This document shows positions 34,849 to 44,595 of a DNA stretch of 64,000 bases, one piece after another (within the stretch, counting starts at the first letter, position 1; each line of letters opens with the position of its first letter). Under the pieces are notes generated by a model that had not been told where the DNA came from, made no database searches, and saw only the letters and a program-made list of their open reading frames with translations. The stretch lies in assembly GCF_003121405.1 (NCBI RefSeq), contig NZ_QBUY01000038.1:1-64000 (forward strand), read 5' to 3'. This DNA comes from Paraburkholderia sp. C35 (lineage in GTDB: Bacteria; Pseudomonadota; Gammaproteobacteria; Burkholderiales; Burkholderiaceae). Made by a program: the position numbers and the translations under genes.

Positions 34849-36531
34849 ATGTCCGCAGCCATGTCCCCGGCCGAGATCGCCGCCGCGCGAATCGACTACC
34901 GCACGGATCCGTCGCAGTACAAGCACTGGAAGCTGTCGTTCAATGGCCCGGTGGCCACGCTCGGGATCGATATTGCCGAGGACGGCGGCATCCGCGACGG
35001 TTACAAGCTGAAGTTGAATTCATACGACCTTGGCGTCGATATCGAACTGCACGATGCACTTCAGCGCATCCGCTTCGAGCACCCGGAAGTCAGGACCGTT
35101 GTCATGACGAGTCTTAAGGATCGTGTGTTCTGCTCGGGTGCAAACATCTTCATGCTCGGCCTGTCGTCGCATGCATGGAAGGTCAACTTCTGCAAGTTCA
35201 CCAACGAAACACGCAACGGCATCGAAGATTCGTCGCGCCACTCGGGCCTGAAGTTTCTTGCAGCCGTCAACGGTTCATGTGCCGGCGGCGGATATGAACT
35301 GGCGCTCGCGTGCGATGAGATTTATCTGGTCGATGACCGCTCGTCGTCGGTTGCGTTGCCGGAAGTGCCATTGCTCGGCGTGTTGCCGGGCACGGGCGGT
35401 CTGACGCGTGTCACCGACAAGCGCAAGGTCCGCCACGATCGCGCCGACATTTTCTGCACAGTGGTCGAAGGCATTCGCGGCGCGCGTGCCAAAGAATGGC
35501 GTCTCGTTGACGAAGTGGTGAAGCCGAACCAGTTCGATCAGGCGATCGCCGCGCGTGCACTGGAACTCGCGCAGCAGAGCGACCGTCCCGCCGACGCGCA
35601 AGGCGTGGCGCTGACGCGCGTCGAGCGCACGGATCGCGAAGACGGCCTCACGTATGCGACGCTCGACGTCAGCATCGACCGGGCGAAGCGCACGGCCACG
35701 TTCACAGCAAAAGCGCCACCAATCGATCAGCCGACGGAGATCGACGCCATCGTCGCGAGCGGCGCGAAGTGGTGGCCGCTGCAGTTCGCGCGCGAACTCG
35801 ACGCCGCGATTCTCTCGATGCGCCCCAACGAACTCGACATCGGCACGTGGATCCTGAAGACGGAAGGCGATGCGCGCGCGGTGCTCGCTGCCGACGCCAC
35901 GCTGCTGCAACACAGGGACCACTGGTTCGTGCGCGAAACGATCGGCCTCTTGCGCCGCACGCTCGCGCGCATCGACGTGTCGTCGCGCTCGCTGTTCGCG
36001 CTGATCGAGCCGGGTTCGTGTTTCGCGGGCCCATTCGCAGAATTCGCTTTTGCCGCCGACCGCACCTACATGGCCGCGCTGCCGGCAAACGAAGACGAAG
36101 AGCCGGCCATCACGCTGGCGGAAGTCAATTTCGGGCTGTATCCGATGGTCACGCAGCAGTCGCGGCTCGCGCGCCGCTGCTACGAAGAGACGGAAGCGCT
36201 CGACGCCGTGCGCGCCACGACCGGCCAGCCGGTGAAAGCCGTTGAAGCGGAACGTCTCGGCCTCGTGACGGCATCGCTCGACGATATCGACTGGGCGGAC
36301 GAGATTCGCATCGCACTCGAAGAGCGCGCGGCCATGTCGCCCGACGCGCTGACGGGCATGGAGGCCAATCTGCGCTTCAACGGCCGCGAGACGATGGAGA
36401 CGCGCATCTTCGGGCGATTGACGGCGTGGCAGAACTGGATTTTCAACCGGCCGAACGCGGTGGGCGAGAAGGGCGCGCTCAAGGTGTACGGCAAGGGCAG
36501 CAAGGCGCAATTCGACGTGTCGCGCGTATAA
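34849..36531 (+). CDS. boxC: 2,3-epoxybenzoyl-CoA dihydrolase BoxC
   Basis: A 560-residue ring-opening enzyme of the aerobic benzoyl-CoA pathway. It converts 2,3-epoxybenzoyl-CoA plus water to a dehydroadipyl-CoA semialdehyde and formate. It has two crotonase-like halves; the first contains VNGSCAGGGYELALACDEIY. Conserved pathway-specific blocks include KDRVFCSGANIFMLGLSSHA and ALIEPGSCFAGPFAEFAFAA. The start at 34849 follows AGGAGACACC. It is first in boxCBA. Confidence 0.95.
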   Translation: MSAAMSPAEIAAARIDYRTDPSQYKHWKLSFNGPVATLGIDIAEDGGIRDGYKLKLNSYDLGVDIELHDALQRIRFEHPEVRTVVMTSLKDRVFCSGANIFMLGLSSHAWKVNFCKFTNETRNGIEDSSRHSGLKFLAAVNGSCAGGGYELALACDEIYLVDDRSSSVALPEVPLLGVLPGTGGLTRVTDKRKVRHDRADIFCTVVEGIRGARAKEWRLVDEVVKPNQFDQAIAARALELAQQSDRPADAQGVALTRVERTDREDGLTYATLDVSIDRAKRTATFTAKAPPIDQPTEIDAIVASGAKWWPLQFARELDAAILSMRPNELDIGTWILKTEGDARAVLAADATLLQHRDHWFVRETIGLLRRTLARIDVSSRSLFALIEPGSCFAGPFAEFAFAADRTYMAALPANEDEEPAITLAEVNFGLYPMVTQQSRLARRCYEETEALDAVRATTGQPVKAVEAERLGLVTASLDDIDWADEIRIALEERAAMSPDALTGMEANLRFNGRETMETRIFGRLTAWQNWIFNRPNAVGEKGALKVYGKGSKAQFDVSRV

Positions 36532-36618
36532 CGCACGGCCGCCTGCAAGCACAACAACATCGCGCCGATACGAAGCCTCTCGCACCTCCAACGAACGCGC
36601 CGCGCTCAAGGAACCGAC

Positions 36619-38046
36619 ATGTCCACCATCAACTACAGCGACAAGATCCCGAACAACGTCAACCTCGCCGACGACCGCACGCTGCAGCGCGCGCTCGAAC
36701 AATGGCAGCCGAATTTCCTGTCGTGGTGGGGCGATATGGGCCCGGACGGCTCGCATGATTTCGACGTGTATCTGCGCACGGCGACGAGTGTCGATCCCGG
36801 CGGCTGGGCGCATTTCGATTACGTGAAGATGCCCGATTATCGCTGGGGCATTTTTCTCGCGCCCGGCGATCAGGCGCGCACGATCAACTTCGGCGAGCAC
36901 AAGGGCGAAGCGGCATGGCAGGAAGTGCCGGGCGAGCATCGCGCGAACCTGCGCCGCATCATCGTCACGCAAGGCGATACGGAGCCCGCTTCCGTCGAGC
37001 AGCAGCGTCATCTCGGTCTGACTGCGCCGTCGATGTACGACTTGCGCAACCTGTTCCAGGTGAACGTCGAAGAAGGCCGGCACCTGTGGGCAATGGTGTA
37101 TCTGCTGCACCGTTACTTTGGCCGTGACGGACGCGAGGAAGCGGAAGCGCTGCTCGGCCGTCGCTCGGGCGATGACGACAACCCGCGCATTCTCGGCGCC
37201 TTCAACGAGAAAACACCGGACTGGCTCGCGTTCTACATGTTCACGTATTTCACGGACCGAGACGGCAAGTTCCAGTTGAGCGCGCTCGCCGAGTCCGGCT
37301 TCGATCCGCTCGCGCGCACCACGAAGTTCATGCTGACGGAAGAAGCGCATCACATGTTCGTCGGCGAATCGGGCGTATCGCGTGTCGTGCAGCGCACGGC
37401 GCAGATGATGAACGAACTGAAGACCGATGACGTGAGCCGGATTCGCGCAGCCGGCGTGATCGATCTGCCGACCATCCAGCGCTATCTGAACTTCCACTAC
37501 TCGGTGACCATCGATCTGTTCGGTGCGGATCAGTCGTCGAATGCCGCCACGTTTTATAGCTCGGGCCTCAAGGGCCGTTACGAAGAAACGAAGCGCGACG
37601 ACGATCATCAACTGAACGGGCAGAGCTACAAACTGCTCGATGTCGAGGACGGCAAGCTCGTCGAGCGCGAAGTGCCCATGCTCAACGCGATGAACGAAGT
37701 GCTGCGCGACGACTACATCAAGGACTCGGTCGCGGGTGTCGGACGCTGGAACAAGGTGCTGGAGAAGGCGGGCATCGATTTTCGTCTCACCGTGCCGCAC
37801 AAGGCGTTCAACCGGCAGATCGGCACCTTCAAGGACACGCGCGTCGCGCCCGATGGCCGCGTGATCGGCGAAACGGAATGGGCGGCGAACGAAGCGAAAT
37901 GGCTGCCGACGCCGGAAGACCGTGCGTACGTTGCGTCGCTGATGGGGCGCGTCGCGGAGCCGGGCAAGTTTGCGAACTGGATCGCGCCGCCCGCAATGGG
38001 CATCAACCGTCAGCCCGTCGATTTCGAATACGTGCGTTTCAACTGA
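36619..38046 (+). CDS. boxB: Benzoyl-CoA 2,3-epoxidase subunit BoxB
   Basis: Diiron oxygenase component (475 residues) that forms 2,3-epoxybenzoyl-CoA with electrons from BoxA. The expected ExxH iron-ligand pairs are seen in VNVEEGRHLWAMVYLL and MLTEEAHHMFVGESG. The N-terminus MSTINYSDKIPNNVNLADD is typical. AAGGA precedes the ATG. It lies 87 bp after boxC and 39 bp before boxA. Confidence 0.96.
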   Translation: MSTINYSDKIPNNVNLADDRTLQRALEQWQPNFLSWWGDMGPDGSHDFDVYLRTATSVDPGGWAHFDYVKMPDYRWGIFLAPGDQARTINFGEHKGEAAWQEVPGEHRANLRRIIVTQGDTEPASVEQQRHLGLTAPSMYDLRNLFQVNVEEGRHLWAMVYLLHRYFGRDGREEAEALLGRRSGDDDNPRILGAFNEKTPDWLAFYMFTYFTDRDGKFQLSALAESGFDPLARTTKFMLTEEAHHMFVGESGVSRVVQRTAQMMNELKTDDVSRIRAAGVIDLPTIQRYLNFHYSVTIDLFGADQSSNAATFYSSGLKGRYEETKRDDDHQLNGQSYKLLDVEDGKLVEREVPMLNAMNEVLRDDYIKDSVAGVGRWNKVLEKAGIDFRLTVPHKAFNRQIGTFKDTRVAPDGRVIGETEWAANEAKWLPTPEDRAYVASLMGRVAEPGKFANWIAPPAMGINRQPVDFEYVRFN

Positions 38047-38085
38047 GCCTGGCGCAAGCGTTAGCGCGAAGAGGCAGGAGACATC

Positions 38086-39336
38086 ATGAACGCGCCCATA
38101 CCGGTCGAGATTCTCAAGCAGCATCTGATCGATCCGGAGATCTGCATTCGCTGCAATACGTGCGAAGAGACCTGTCCGATCGATGCGATCACGCACGATG
38201 GCACCAACTATGTCGTGATGCCGGACGTGTGCAATGGCTGCATGGCGTGTGTGCCGCCGTGTCCGACGGGCGCGATCGATAACTGGCGCTCGGTGCTCAG
38301 GGCCGACGCGTACAGCATCGACGAGCAGTACACGTGGGACGTGTTGCCCGAGCAGGGCACGATGGCCTTGCCGGCGTCGGCTGAAAACACGGCGCAGGAC
38401 AACGCCGCGAGCGACGACGGCAGCATCGAAGCGCAAGGCATCGAAGTCGATACGGTGCGCGGCGCCGTGGTGCCGCCGTGGTCGGCAGCGCGGCCGTATG
38501 TGAATCTCTACACGCACAAGAACCCGACGACGGCGACCGTGGTCGGCAACTATCGCCTGACGGACGAAACGACTGAAAGCGATATACATCACATTGTGCT
38601 GGATTTTGGCGCCATGCCGTTTCCCGTGCTCGAAGGGCAATCGATCGGCATTCTTCCGCCCGGCAGCGCGACCGATGGGCGCGCTCATCACGCGCGCCAG
38701 TATTCGATTGCCAGTCCGCGTGACGGCGAGCGGCCCGGCTACAACAACGTGTCGCTGACGGTGAAGCGCGTGACTCAGGACTATCAGGGCAACGCGGCAA
38801 CGGGCGTGTGCTCGAACTATCTGTGCGATCTGAAGAAGGGTGATGTGGTCAACGTGATCGGGCCATTCGGCAGCACGTTTCTGATGCCGAATCATCCGAA
38901 CTCGCATCTGCTGATGATCTGCACGGGCACGGGTTCCGCACCCATGCGCGCGATGACCGAGTATCGACGCAGACGCAGGCTGAAGGGCGCAACGGGCAGA
39001 CTGATGCTGTTCTTCGGCGCACGCACGAAAGAAGAGTTGCCTTATTTCGGTCCGCTGACCAACCTGCCGAAGGATTTCATCGATACGAATCTCGCATTTT
39101 CACGCACGCCCGGCGAGCCGAAACGCTACGTGCAGGACGCGATGCGTGAGCGTGCCGCCGATGTCGCGCAACTGCTGCGCGACGACAACACCTTCATCTA
39201 TGTGTGCGGACTGAAGGGCATGGAAGATGGCGTGTTGCAATCGCTCAAGGACATCGCCGGTCAGCAGGGTCTCGAATGGGACGAGCTGTGGGAAAGACTC
39301 AAGCGCGAAGGACGCCTGCATCTGGAAACGTACTGA
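38086..39336 (+). CDS. boxA: Benzoyl-CoA 2,3-epoxidase reductase subunit BoxA
   Basis: NADPH-dependent reductase (416 residues) that feeds electrons to BoxB. The N-terminus has two 4Fe-4S clusters of ferredoxin type (CIRCNTCEETCPIDAI and CNGCMACVPPCPTGAI). An Ala/Asp-rich linker follows, then a ferredoxin-NADP reductase module with FAD motif HHARQYSIASPRDGE and NADP motif LLMICTGTGSAPMRAM. CAGGAG lies upstream. It is the last gene of boxCBA and convergent with the TetR gene. Confidence 0.95.
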   Translation: MNAPIPVEILKQHLIDPEICIRCNTCEETCPIDAITHDGTNYVVMPDVCNGCMACVPPCPTGAIDNWRSVLRADAYSIDEQYTWDVLPEQGTMALPASAENTAQDNAASDDGSIEAQGIEVDTVRGAVVPPWSAARPYVNLYTHKNPTTATVVGNYRLTDETTESDIHHIVLDFGAMPFPVLEGQSIGILPPGSATDGRAHHARQYSIASPRDGERPGYNNVSLTVKRVTQDYQGNAATGVCSNYLCDLKKGDVVNVIGPFGSTFLMPNHPNSHLLMICTGTGSAPMRAMTEYRRRRRLKGATGRLMLFFGARTKEELPYFGPLTNLPKDFIDTNLAFSRTPGEPKRYVQDAMRERAADVAQLLRDDNTFIYVCGLKGMEDGVLQSLKDIAGQQGLEWDELWERLKREGRLHLETY

Positions 39337-39354
39337 GCGTCAATGACGTTAGCC

Positions 39355-40047
39355 CTACGCTGAGTCAGTCGGCGACTTCGCGCCGCAAGCGCGGATAACA
39401 AGCTGCACGACCTGCTCGGTCGCTGCATCGAAAGCTTTCGACGATAACGCGCGCTTGCCGCCGAGCGCGCGTATCTGCGCATCGAAATCGGCGTAGTGCT
39501 GCGTCGTCGCCCAGATCATGTACATCAACGTTTGCGCATCGACCTCGGCGAGCAGGCCGCGCGCGATCCAGTCGTCGATCACGGTGACGCGCGTTTCCAG
39601 CCATGGCTTCACGCGTTGCTCGAGTATGTCGAGCATATGGTCCGCGCCGTGGATGATCTCGTTGGCCCACACCTTCGAACCTAGCGGGCGCCGCCGCGAC
39701 AGGTCCATCTTCGCACGCACATAACCGCCGATCGCTTCGACGGGATCGTCGCTGCCTTCGAACGTATTTGCTGCGCGATGCCAGTCCTCGAACAGGTCTT
39801 CCAGCACGCGCCGGTACAGCGCGAGTTTGGTCGGGAAGTAGTAATGCACGTTGGCTTTCGGTAAGCCGGCACGTTCGGCGATCATCGCCGTGCTCGCACC
39901 TTCGAAGCCGCGCTCCGCAAAAACGGCTTCCGCGCAGGCCAGAAGATGCGCTTCGTTGCTCTCGCGAATGTGAGCCTTGCGCCGCCGCAAAGGGGCGGGC
40001 GCTTCGTCGCTGTCGGTCTCGCTCACTGCCGTGTCGTCGTGTCTCAT
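39355..40047 (-). CDS. TetR family regulator (RutR-like)
   Basis: A 230-residue TetR regulator. The helix-turn-helix lies near residues 40-85 (HLLACAEAVFAERGFEGAST, then AERAGLPKANVHYYFPTKLA). The C-terminal half with WANEIIHGADHMLDILE fits the RutR/YcdC ligand domain, the family that responds to pyrimidines. The start at 40047 has GAGGC seven bases upstream; a longer frame from 40077 is possible. It is divergent from the pyrimidine catabolic operon, which it very likely represses. Confidence 0.85.
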   Translation of the reverse strand: MRHDDTAVSETDSDEAPAPLRRRKAHIRESNEAHLLACAEAVFAERGFEGASTAMIAERAGLPKANVHYYFPTKLALYRRVLEDLFEDWHRAANTFEGSDDPVEAIGGYVRAKMDLSRRRPLGSKVWANEIIHGADHMLDILEQRVKPWLETRVTVIDDWIARGLLAEVDAQTLMYMIWATTQHYADFDAQIRALGGKRALSSKAFDAATEQVVQLVIRACGAKSPTDSA

Positions 40048-40195
40048 CGTTTGCCTCGGTGCCGCGTCGCGCTTCATTCTAGCCGCTCATCTCGTCATCC
40101 ACCTAGCTGCTTGCTTGCACGCGTGGCTTACCTGGAAAGTCGTGCTGCGTTGCAATGGCACGCTTCTCGCTCTGTTTTCCCGCGCACAAAAGTCA

Positions 40196-40241
40196 TTGAT
40201 TTGATGTTTTTAATCGGCTACAACCTGTCCAATCGGACAGG
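40196..40241 (+). promoter_or_regulatory. Pyrimidine operon promoter and operator
   Basis: TTGATT (40196-40201), 17-bp spacer, TACAAC (40219-40224). It is followed at once by the inverted repeat CCTGTCC-AATC-GGACAGG (40224-40241), well placed as a TetR-type operator over the transcription start. The rest of the 40048-40432 gap shows no gene. Confidence 0.6.
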
Positions 40242-40432
40242 ATTCGCAGAGCCGCCGATGCTCAGGGTTTACGTGTGCTAAAGGATGCATCGACGCATGC
40301 ACGCGTGAAGTGCAGCGATGCCCCAAAGCGAATCGGCAGACCCAGCCGATGCACAGTTTCACTTCGTCGCGAGAGGGCGCCATGCCGCTCGCGTTGAACT
40401 GCAAAGCGTGTTGATCCAGAGGAGCAAGACGA

Positions 40433-41710
40433 ATGAATGCGGTATCCGAAGCGTTGAAACAGGGACTCGATACGTCGATCACCGTCAATGGCAAACGTCT
40501 GTGGGACAGCCTGATGACGATGGCGAAGATCGGCGCGACACAGAAGGGCGGCGTCTGCCGTCTCGCGCTCACCGATCTCGACAAGGAAGGGCGCGATCTG
40601 ATCGTCAGCTGGGCGAAGGAGGCGGGCTGCACGGTCAGCGTCGATCAGATGGGCAACGTGTTCATGCGGCGCGCAGGCACGAATCCCAATGCGCTGCCCG
40701 TGATGACGGGATCGCACGCCGACTCGCAACCGACAGGTGGCCGCTTCGACGGCATCTACGGCGTGCTCGGCGGACTCGAAGTGATTCGAAGCCTGAACGA
40801 TCGCAACATCGAAACCGAACACCCGATTGAAGTGGTCATCTGGACCAACGAAGAAGGCTCGCGTTTTGCGCCTGCGATGGTGGCGTCCGGCGTGTTCGCG
40901 GGTGTGTTCACGCTCGACTATGGTCTGTCGCGCAAGGATGTCGACGGCAAGACGATCGGCGAGGAACTGAAGCGCATCGGTTACGCCGGCGACGTGCCGT
41001 GTGGCGGGCGTCCATTGCATGCCGCGTTCGAATTGCACATCGAACAGGGGCCGATACTCGAAGCAGAGCAGAAGACCATCGGCGTCGTGACCGACGCGCA
41101 AGGGCAGCGCTGGTACGAGATCACGCTGACGGGTCAGGAGGCGCACGCCGGCCCGACACCGATGCCGCGCCGCAAGGACGCGTTGCTCGGTGCGGCGCGT
41201 GTCGTCGATCTCGTGAACCGTATCGGTCTCGACAATGCGCCGTTCGCGTGTGCGACGGTGGGGATGATGCAGGTGCATCCGAACTCGCGCAATGTGATTC
41301 CAGGGCGTGTATTTTTCACGGTCGATTTCCGTCATCCCGACGATGCCGTGCTCGCGAAGATGGACGCAGCACTGCGCGAAGGCGTTGAAAAGATCGCGGG
41401 CGGCATCGGCCTTGAGACACAGCTCGAACAGATCTTTTACTACAAGCCCATCAGGTTCGATGCGGCCTGCGTGAAGTCTGTACGCGCCGCCGCCGAACGC
41501 TTTGGTTATCCGCATCGCGACATGGTATCGGGCGCGGGTCACGACGCGTGCTACCTGTCACAGGTCGCGCCGACGTCGATGGTATTCGTGCCGTGCGTGG
41601 ATGGCATCAGTCACAACGAAATCGAAGACGCGACCCCCGAATGGATCGAGGCGGGCGCGAATGTGTTGTTGCACGCGATGCTGGAGCGTGCCTGCGAACC
41701 CGCATCGTAA
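40433..41710 (+). CDS. Zn-dependent hydrolase, N-carbamoyl-beta-alanine/N-carbamoyl-amino-acid amidohydrolase
   Basis: A 425-residue M20-family amidohydrolase. The dinuclear metal site is visible in MTGSHADSQPTGGRFDG (His, Asp), TNEEGSRFAPAMV (Glu), and the C-terminal GISHNE (His). The dimerisation-domain block is EAHAGPTPMPRRKDAL. The expected reaction is hydrolysis of N-carbamoyl-beta-alanine to beta-alanine, CO2 and ammonia, the last step of reductive pyrimidine degradation. A role on hydantoin-derived N-carbamoyl amino acids is possible. AGAGGAG precedes the ATG. First gene of the operon. Confidence 0.9.
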   Translation: MNAVSEALKQGLDTSITVNGKRLWDSLMTMAKIGATQKGGVCRLALTDLDKEGRDLIVSWAKEAGCTVSVDQMGNVFMRRAGTNPNALPVMTGSHADSQPTGGRFDGIYGVLGGLEVIRSLNDRNIETEHPIEVVIWTNEEGSRFAPAMVASGVFAGVFTLDYGLSRKDVDGKTIGEELKRIGYAGDVPCGGRPLHAAFELHIEQGPILEAEQKTIGVVTDAQGQRWYEITLTGQEAHAGPTPMPRRKDALLGAARVVDLVNRIGLDNAPFACATVGMMQVHPNSRNVIPGRVFFTVDFRHPDDAVLAKMDAALREGVEKIAGGIGLETQLEQIFYYKPIRFDAACVKSVRAAAERFGYPHRDMVSGAGHDACYLSQVAPTSMVFVPCVDGISHNEIEDATPEWIEAGANVLLHAMLERACEPAS

Positions 41711-41825
41711 GCGCGCGTTGATGCATTAAGGCTTCATCGTTTCACCTGAAAAATAAGCCGTCCTGGCTTCGTTCGCGCGAAGCCGGCAGGCACGGCTACG
41801 TCCTCACATTGACGAAGGAATACGT

Positions 41826-43175
41826 ATGGCTATCAGGCAAAACGGCGACATCGCGGCGCAACGCCTGTCGTCCGAGCAGCTTTCATGCGAATTCACCGAT
41901 ATTTCTCCGCTGCTCGATCCCACGGCGGCCGCTGCCGCGGCGAGCCGCTGTCACTACTGCTACGACGCACCGTGCGTGCAGGCATGCCCGACGCAGATCG
42001 ATATTCCGAGCTTTATCCGCAAGATCGGCAACGGCAATCTGAAGGGTGCCGCGACCGATATTCTCTCGGCGAATCCGTTAGGCGGCATGTGCTCACGCGT
42101 GTGTCCGACCGAGATCCTTTGCGAAGGCGCCTGCGTGCGCAATCATCAGGACGCGAAGCCGGTTGCGATCGGCGCATTGCAGCGTCATGCAACCGATTGG
42201 GCGATGGCGCACAACGCCGTGCAGTTCACGCGCGCGCCAGATAGCGGACGTCATGTGGCCGTGGTCGGTGCTGGACCGGCGGGGCTGGCGTGTGCGCATC
42301 GGCTCGCAGTGGCTGGTCATCGCGTGACGATTTACGACGCGCATGACAAGGGCGGCGGCCTCAATGAATACGGCATCGCTGCATATAAGACGGTCGATGA
42401 TTTTGCGCAGCGCGAAGTGGACTGGTTGCTGTCGGTAGGTGGCATCGAACTGAAAACGGGTATGGCGCTAGGCCGTGACGTGACGCTCGATACGTTGCGT
42501 CAACAACACGACGCCGTGTTTCTCGCTGTGGGCCTTGCAGGTGTACGCGCACTTCAACTCGAAGGCGAAGCACTCAATGGCGTGATGAACGCCGTCGATT
42601 TCATCGAGCAGGTACGTCAGGCAAGTGATCTCGGCACAGTGCCTGTGGGCCGCCGCGTCATCGTGATCGGTGGTGGCAATACGGCTGTGGATGCGGCCGT
42701 GCAGAGCCGCAAGCTCGGCGCGACGAACGTGACGATGGTGTATCGGCGCGGCGTCGAATCGATGAGCGCGACGTGGGCCGAACGCGAGTTCGCGCAGATG
42801 CAGGGCGTCACGCTGATTACCCATGCAAAGCCTGTGCGTCTTGCGGGCAGCGAGGGCACGGTAACGGGCGTCGAGTTCGAACGCACCACGAATGACGGCA
42901 GCACGGAGCGCTTCACGCTCGAAGCCGACATGGTGCTCAAGGCGATCGGCCAGACGCTCGTGAGCATCGGCCTCGATCACGCATTGTTGACGCTCGACGA
43001 AAGCCGCATTGCCGTCGACGAACACCTGCGCACCTCGCTCGACAAGGTATGGGCAGGCGGCGACTGCGCTGCATCGGGCGGTATCGATCTGACCGTGCAG
43101 GCCGTGCAGGACGGCAAGCTCGCGGCGGCATCGATCGATGCGATGTTCGCGCTCGCTGCCGTCAAGGCAGCCTGA
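41826..43175 (+). CDS. preT: Dihydropyrimidine dehydrogenase (NAD) subunit PreT
   Basis: A 449-residue flavoprotein subunit that takes electrons from NADH for uracil/thymine reduction by PreA. The N-terminal Fe-S segment has CHYCYDAPCVQACPTQIDIP and CSRVCPTEILCEGACVRN. The FAD-binding motif VVGAGPAGLACAHRLA lies near residue 145, and the NAD-binding motif VIGGGNTAVDAAVQS near 280. AAGGA precedes the ATG. preA follows after 49 bp. Confidence 0.93.
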   Translation: MAIRQNGDIAAQRLSSEQLSCEFTDISPLLDPTAAAAAASRCHYCYDAPCVQACPTQIDIPSFIRKIGNGNLKGAATDILSANPLGGMCSRVCPTEILCEGACVRNHQDAKPVAIGALQRHATDWAMAHNAVQFTRAPDSGRHVAVVGAGPAGLACAHRLAVAGHRVTIYDAHDKGGGLNEYGIAAYKTVDDFAQREVDWLLSVGGIELKTGMALGRDVTLDTLRQQHDAVFLAVGLAGVRALQLEGEALNGVMNAVDFIEQVRQASDLGTVPVGRRVIVIGGGNTAVDAAVQSRKLGATNVTMVYRRGVESMSATWAEREFAQMQGVTLITHAKPVRLAGSEGTVTGVEFERTTNDGSTERFTLEADMVLKAIGQTLVSIGLDHALLTLDESRIAVDEHLRTSLDKVWAGGDCAASGGIDLTVQAVQDGKLAAASIDAMFALAAVKAA

Positions 43176-43224
43176 GGCGCGCACGCAAAGCCAAAACAAA
43201 AACCGAATCCCCACGGAGCCGAAC

Positions 43225-44538
43225 ATGGCCGATCTTCGCTGCACGATTGCCGGCATTACTTCGCCGAATCCTTTCTGGCTCGCGTCCGCACCGCCGACCG
43301 ACAAGGCCTACAACGTGAACCGTGCGTTTGAGGCGGGCTGGGGCGGCGTGGTCTGGAAGACGCTCGGCCTCGACCCGCATGTGGTCAACGTCAGCTCGCG
43401 CTACGGCGCGGTGCAATGGAACGGCCAGCGCATGGCGGGGCTGAACAACATCGAACTGATCACTGATCGTCCGCTCGATGTCAATTTGCGCGAGATCAAA
43501 CAGGTCAAGCGCGACTGGCCCGACCGCGCGCTGATCGTATCGCTGATGGTGCCTTGCAATGAGCGCGACTGGAAGTGGATCCTGCCGCTGGTCGAGGACA
43601 CGGGTGCCGATGCCGTCGAACTGAACTTCGGCTGTCCGCATGGCATGAGCGAGCGTGGCATGGGTTCGGCTGTCGGTCAGGTGCCGGAATACATCGAGAT
43701 GGTCACGCGCTGGGTCAAGGAAGGCACGAAGCTGCCGTGCCTCGTGAAGCTCACGCCCAACATCAGCGATATACGCATGGGCTCGCGCGCTGCCTATAAA
43801 GGCGGCGCGGACGGCGTATCGCTGATCAATACGATCAACTCGATCGTCGCCGTCGATCTCGACCAGATGGCGCCGATGCCGACCGTCGATGGCAAGGGCA
43901 CGCACGGCGGCTATTGCGGTCCTGCCGTGAAGCCGATTGCGTTGAACATGGTGGCAGAAATTGCACGCGACCCGGAGACGCCGGATCTGCCCATCTCCGG
44001 TATCGGCGGTATTTCTTCATGGCGCGATGCAGCGGAATTCATGGTGCTCGGCGCAGGCAGCGTGCAAGTCTGTACGGCCGCGATGCACTACGGCTTTCGC
44101 ATCGTCTCCGATCTCGCAGACGGCCTCTCGAACTGGATGGACGAAAAAGGCTACGCGACACTCGATGACATTCGCGGCCGTGCCGTGCCGAATGTCACCG
44201 ACTGGAAGTACCTGAACATGAAGTACGACATCAAGGCGCGCATCGATCAGGACAAGTGCATCCAGTGCGGCCTGTGTCACATTGCGTGTGAAGACACTTC
44301 GCATCAGGCCATCACGCGCGAGAAAGACGGCAAGCGTCATTTCGAAGTGGTCGATGCGGAATGCGTCGGGTGCAATCTTTGCATGCATGTATGCCCGGTC
44401 GAGCAATGCATCACGATGGAGCGCGTCGATAGCGGCGAGTACGCGAACTGGACCACGCATCCCAACAACCCCGCACGCGTGGGTGCAGATGCACCCGCTA
44501 CGCCGTCCACACAGGAGCATGCGGCAAAAGCGGCCTGA
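43225..44538 (+). CDS. preA: Dihydropyrimidine dehydrogenase (NAD) subunit PreA
   Basis: A 437-residue catalytic subunit that reduces uracil or thymine to the dihydro form. The FMN barrel resembles dihydroorotate dehydrogenase (TIAGITSPNPFWLASAPPTD, ELNFGCPHGMSERGMG, ISGIGGISSW). The C-terminal ferredoxin domain carries two 4Fe-4S clusters (CIQCGLCHIACEDTSHQAI and CVGCNLCMHVCPVEQCI). The start at 43225 follows CGGAG; an upstream ATG at 43138 lies inside preT. Confidence 0.94.
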   Translation: MADLRCTIAGITSPNPFWLASAPPTDKAYNVNRAFEAGWGGVVWKTLGLDPHVVNVSSRYGAVQWNGQRMAGLNNIELITDRPLDVNLREIKQVKRDWPDRALIVSLMVPCNERDWKWILPLVEDTGADAVELNFGCPHGMSERGMGSAVGQVPEYIEMVTRWVKEGTKLPCLVKLTPNISDIRMGSRAAYKGGADGVSLINTINSIVAVDLDQMAPMPTVDGKGTHGGYCGPAVKPIALNMVAEIARDPETPDLPISGIGGISSWRDAAEFMVLGAGSVQVCTAAMHYGFRIVSDLADGLSNWMDEKGYATLDDIRGRAVPNVTDWKYLNMKYDIKARIDQDKCIQCGLCHIACEDTSHQAITREKDGKRHFEVVDAECVGCNLCMHVCPVEQCITMERVDSGEYANWTTHPNNPARVGADAPATPSTQEHAAKAA

Positions 44539-44595
44539 AGAATACCAACAGCATAAAAACAGCACTCAACGAGCGATCAACCGGAGATCTCATCG

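Noticed and set aside
35275..38907. Very long open frame (about 1200 codons) on the minus strand opposite boxC-boxB-boxA
   Set aside because: It mirrors the GC3-rich codons of three clearly recognised genes, its composition is Arg/His/Val-heavy nonsense, and it has no family resemblance.
29070..40047. TAG stops of the sterol-desaturase-like gene and the TetR gene as further amber interruptions
   Set aside because: The sequence after these stops is not protein-like (TetR has TAA one codon later), so they are natural ends.
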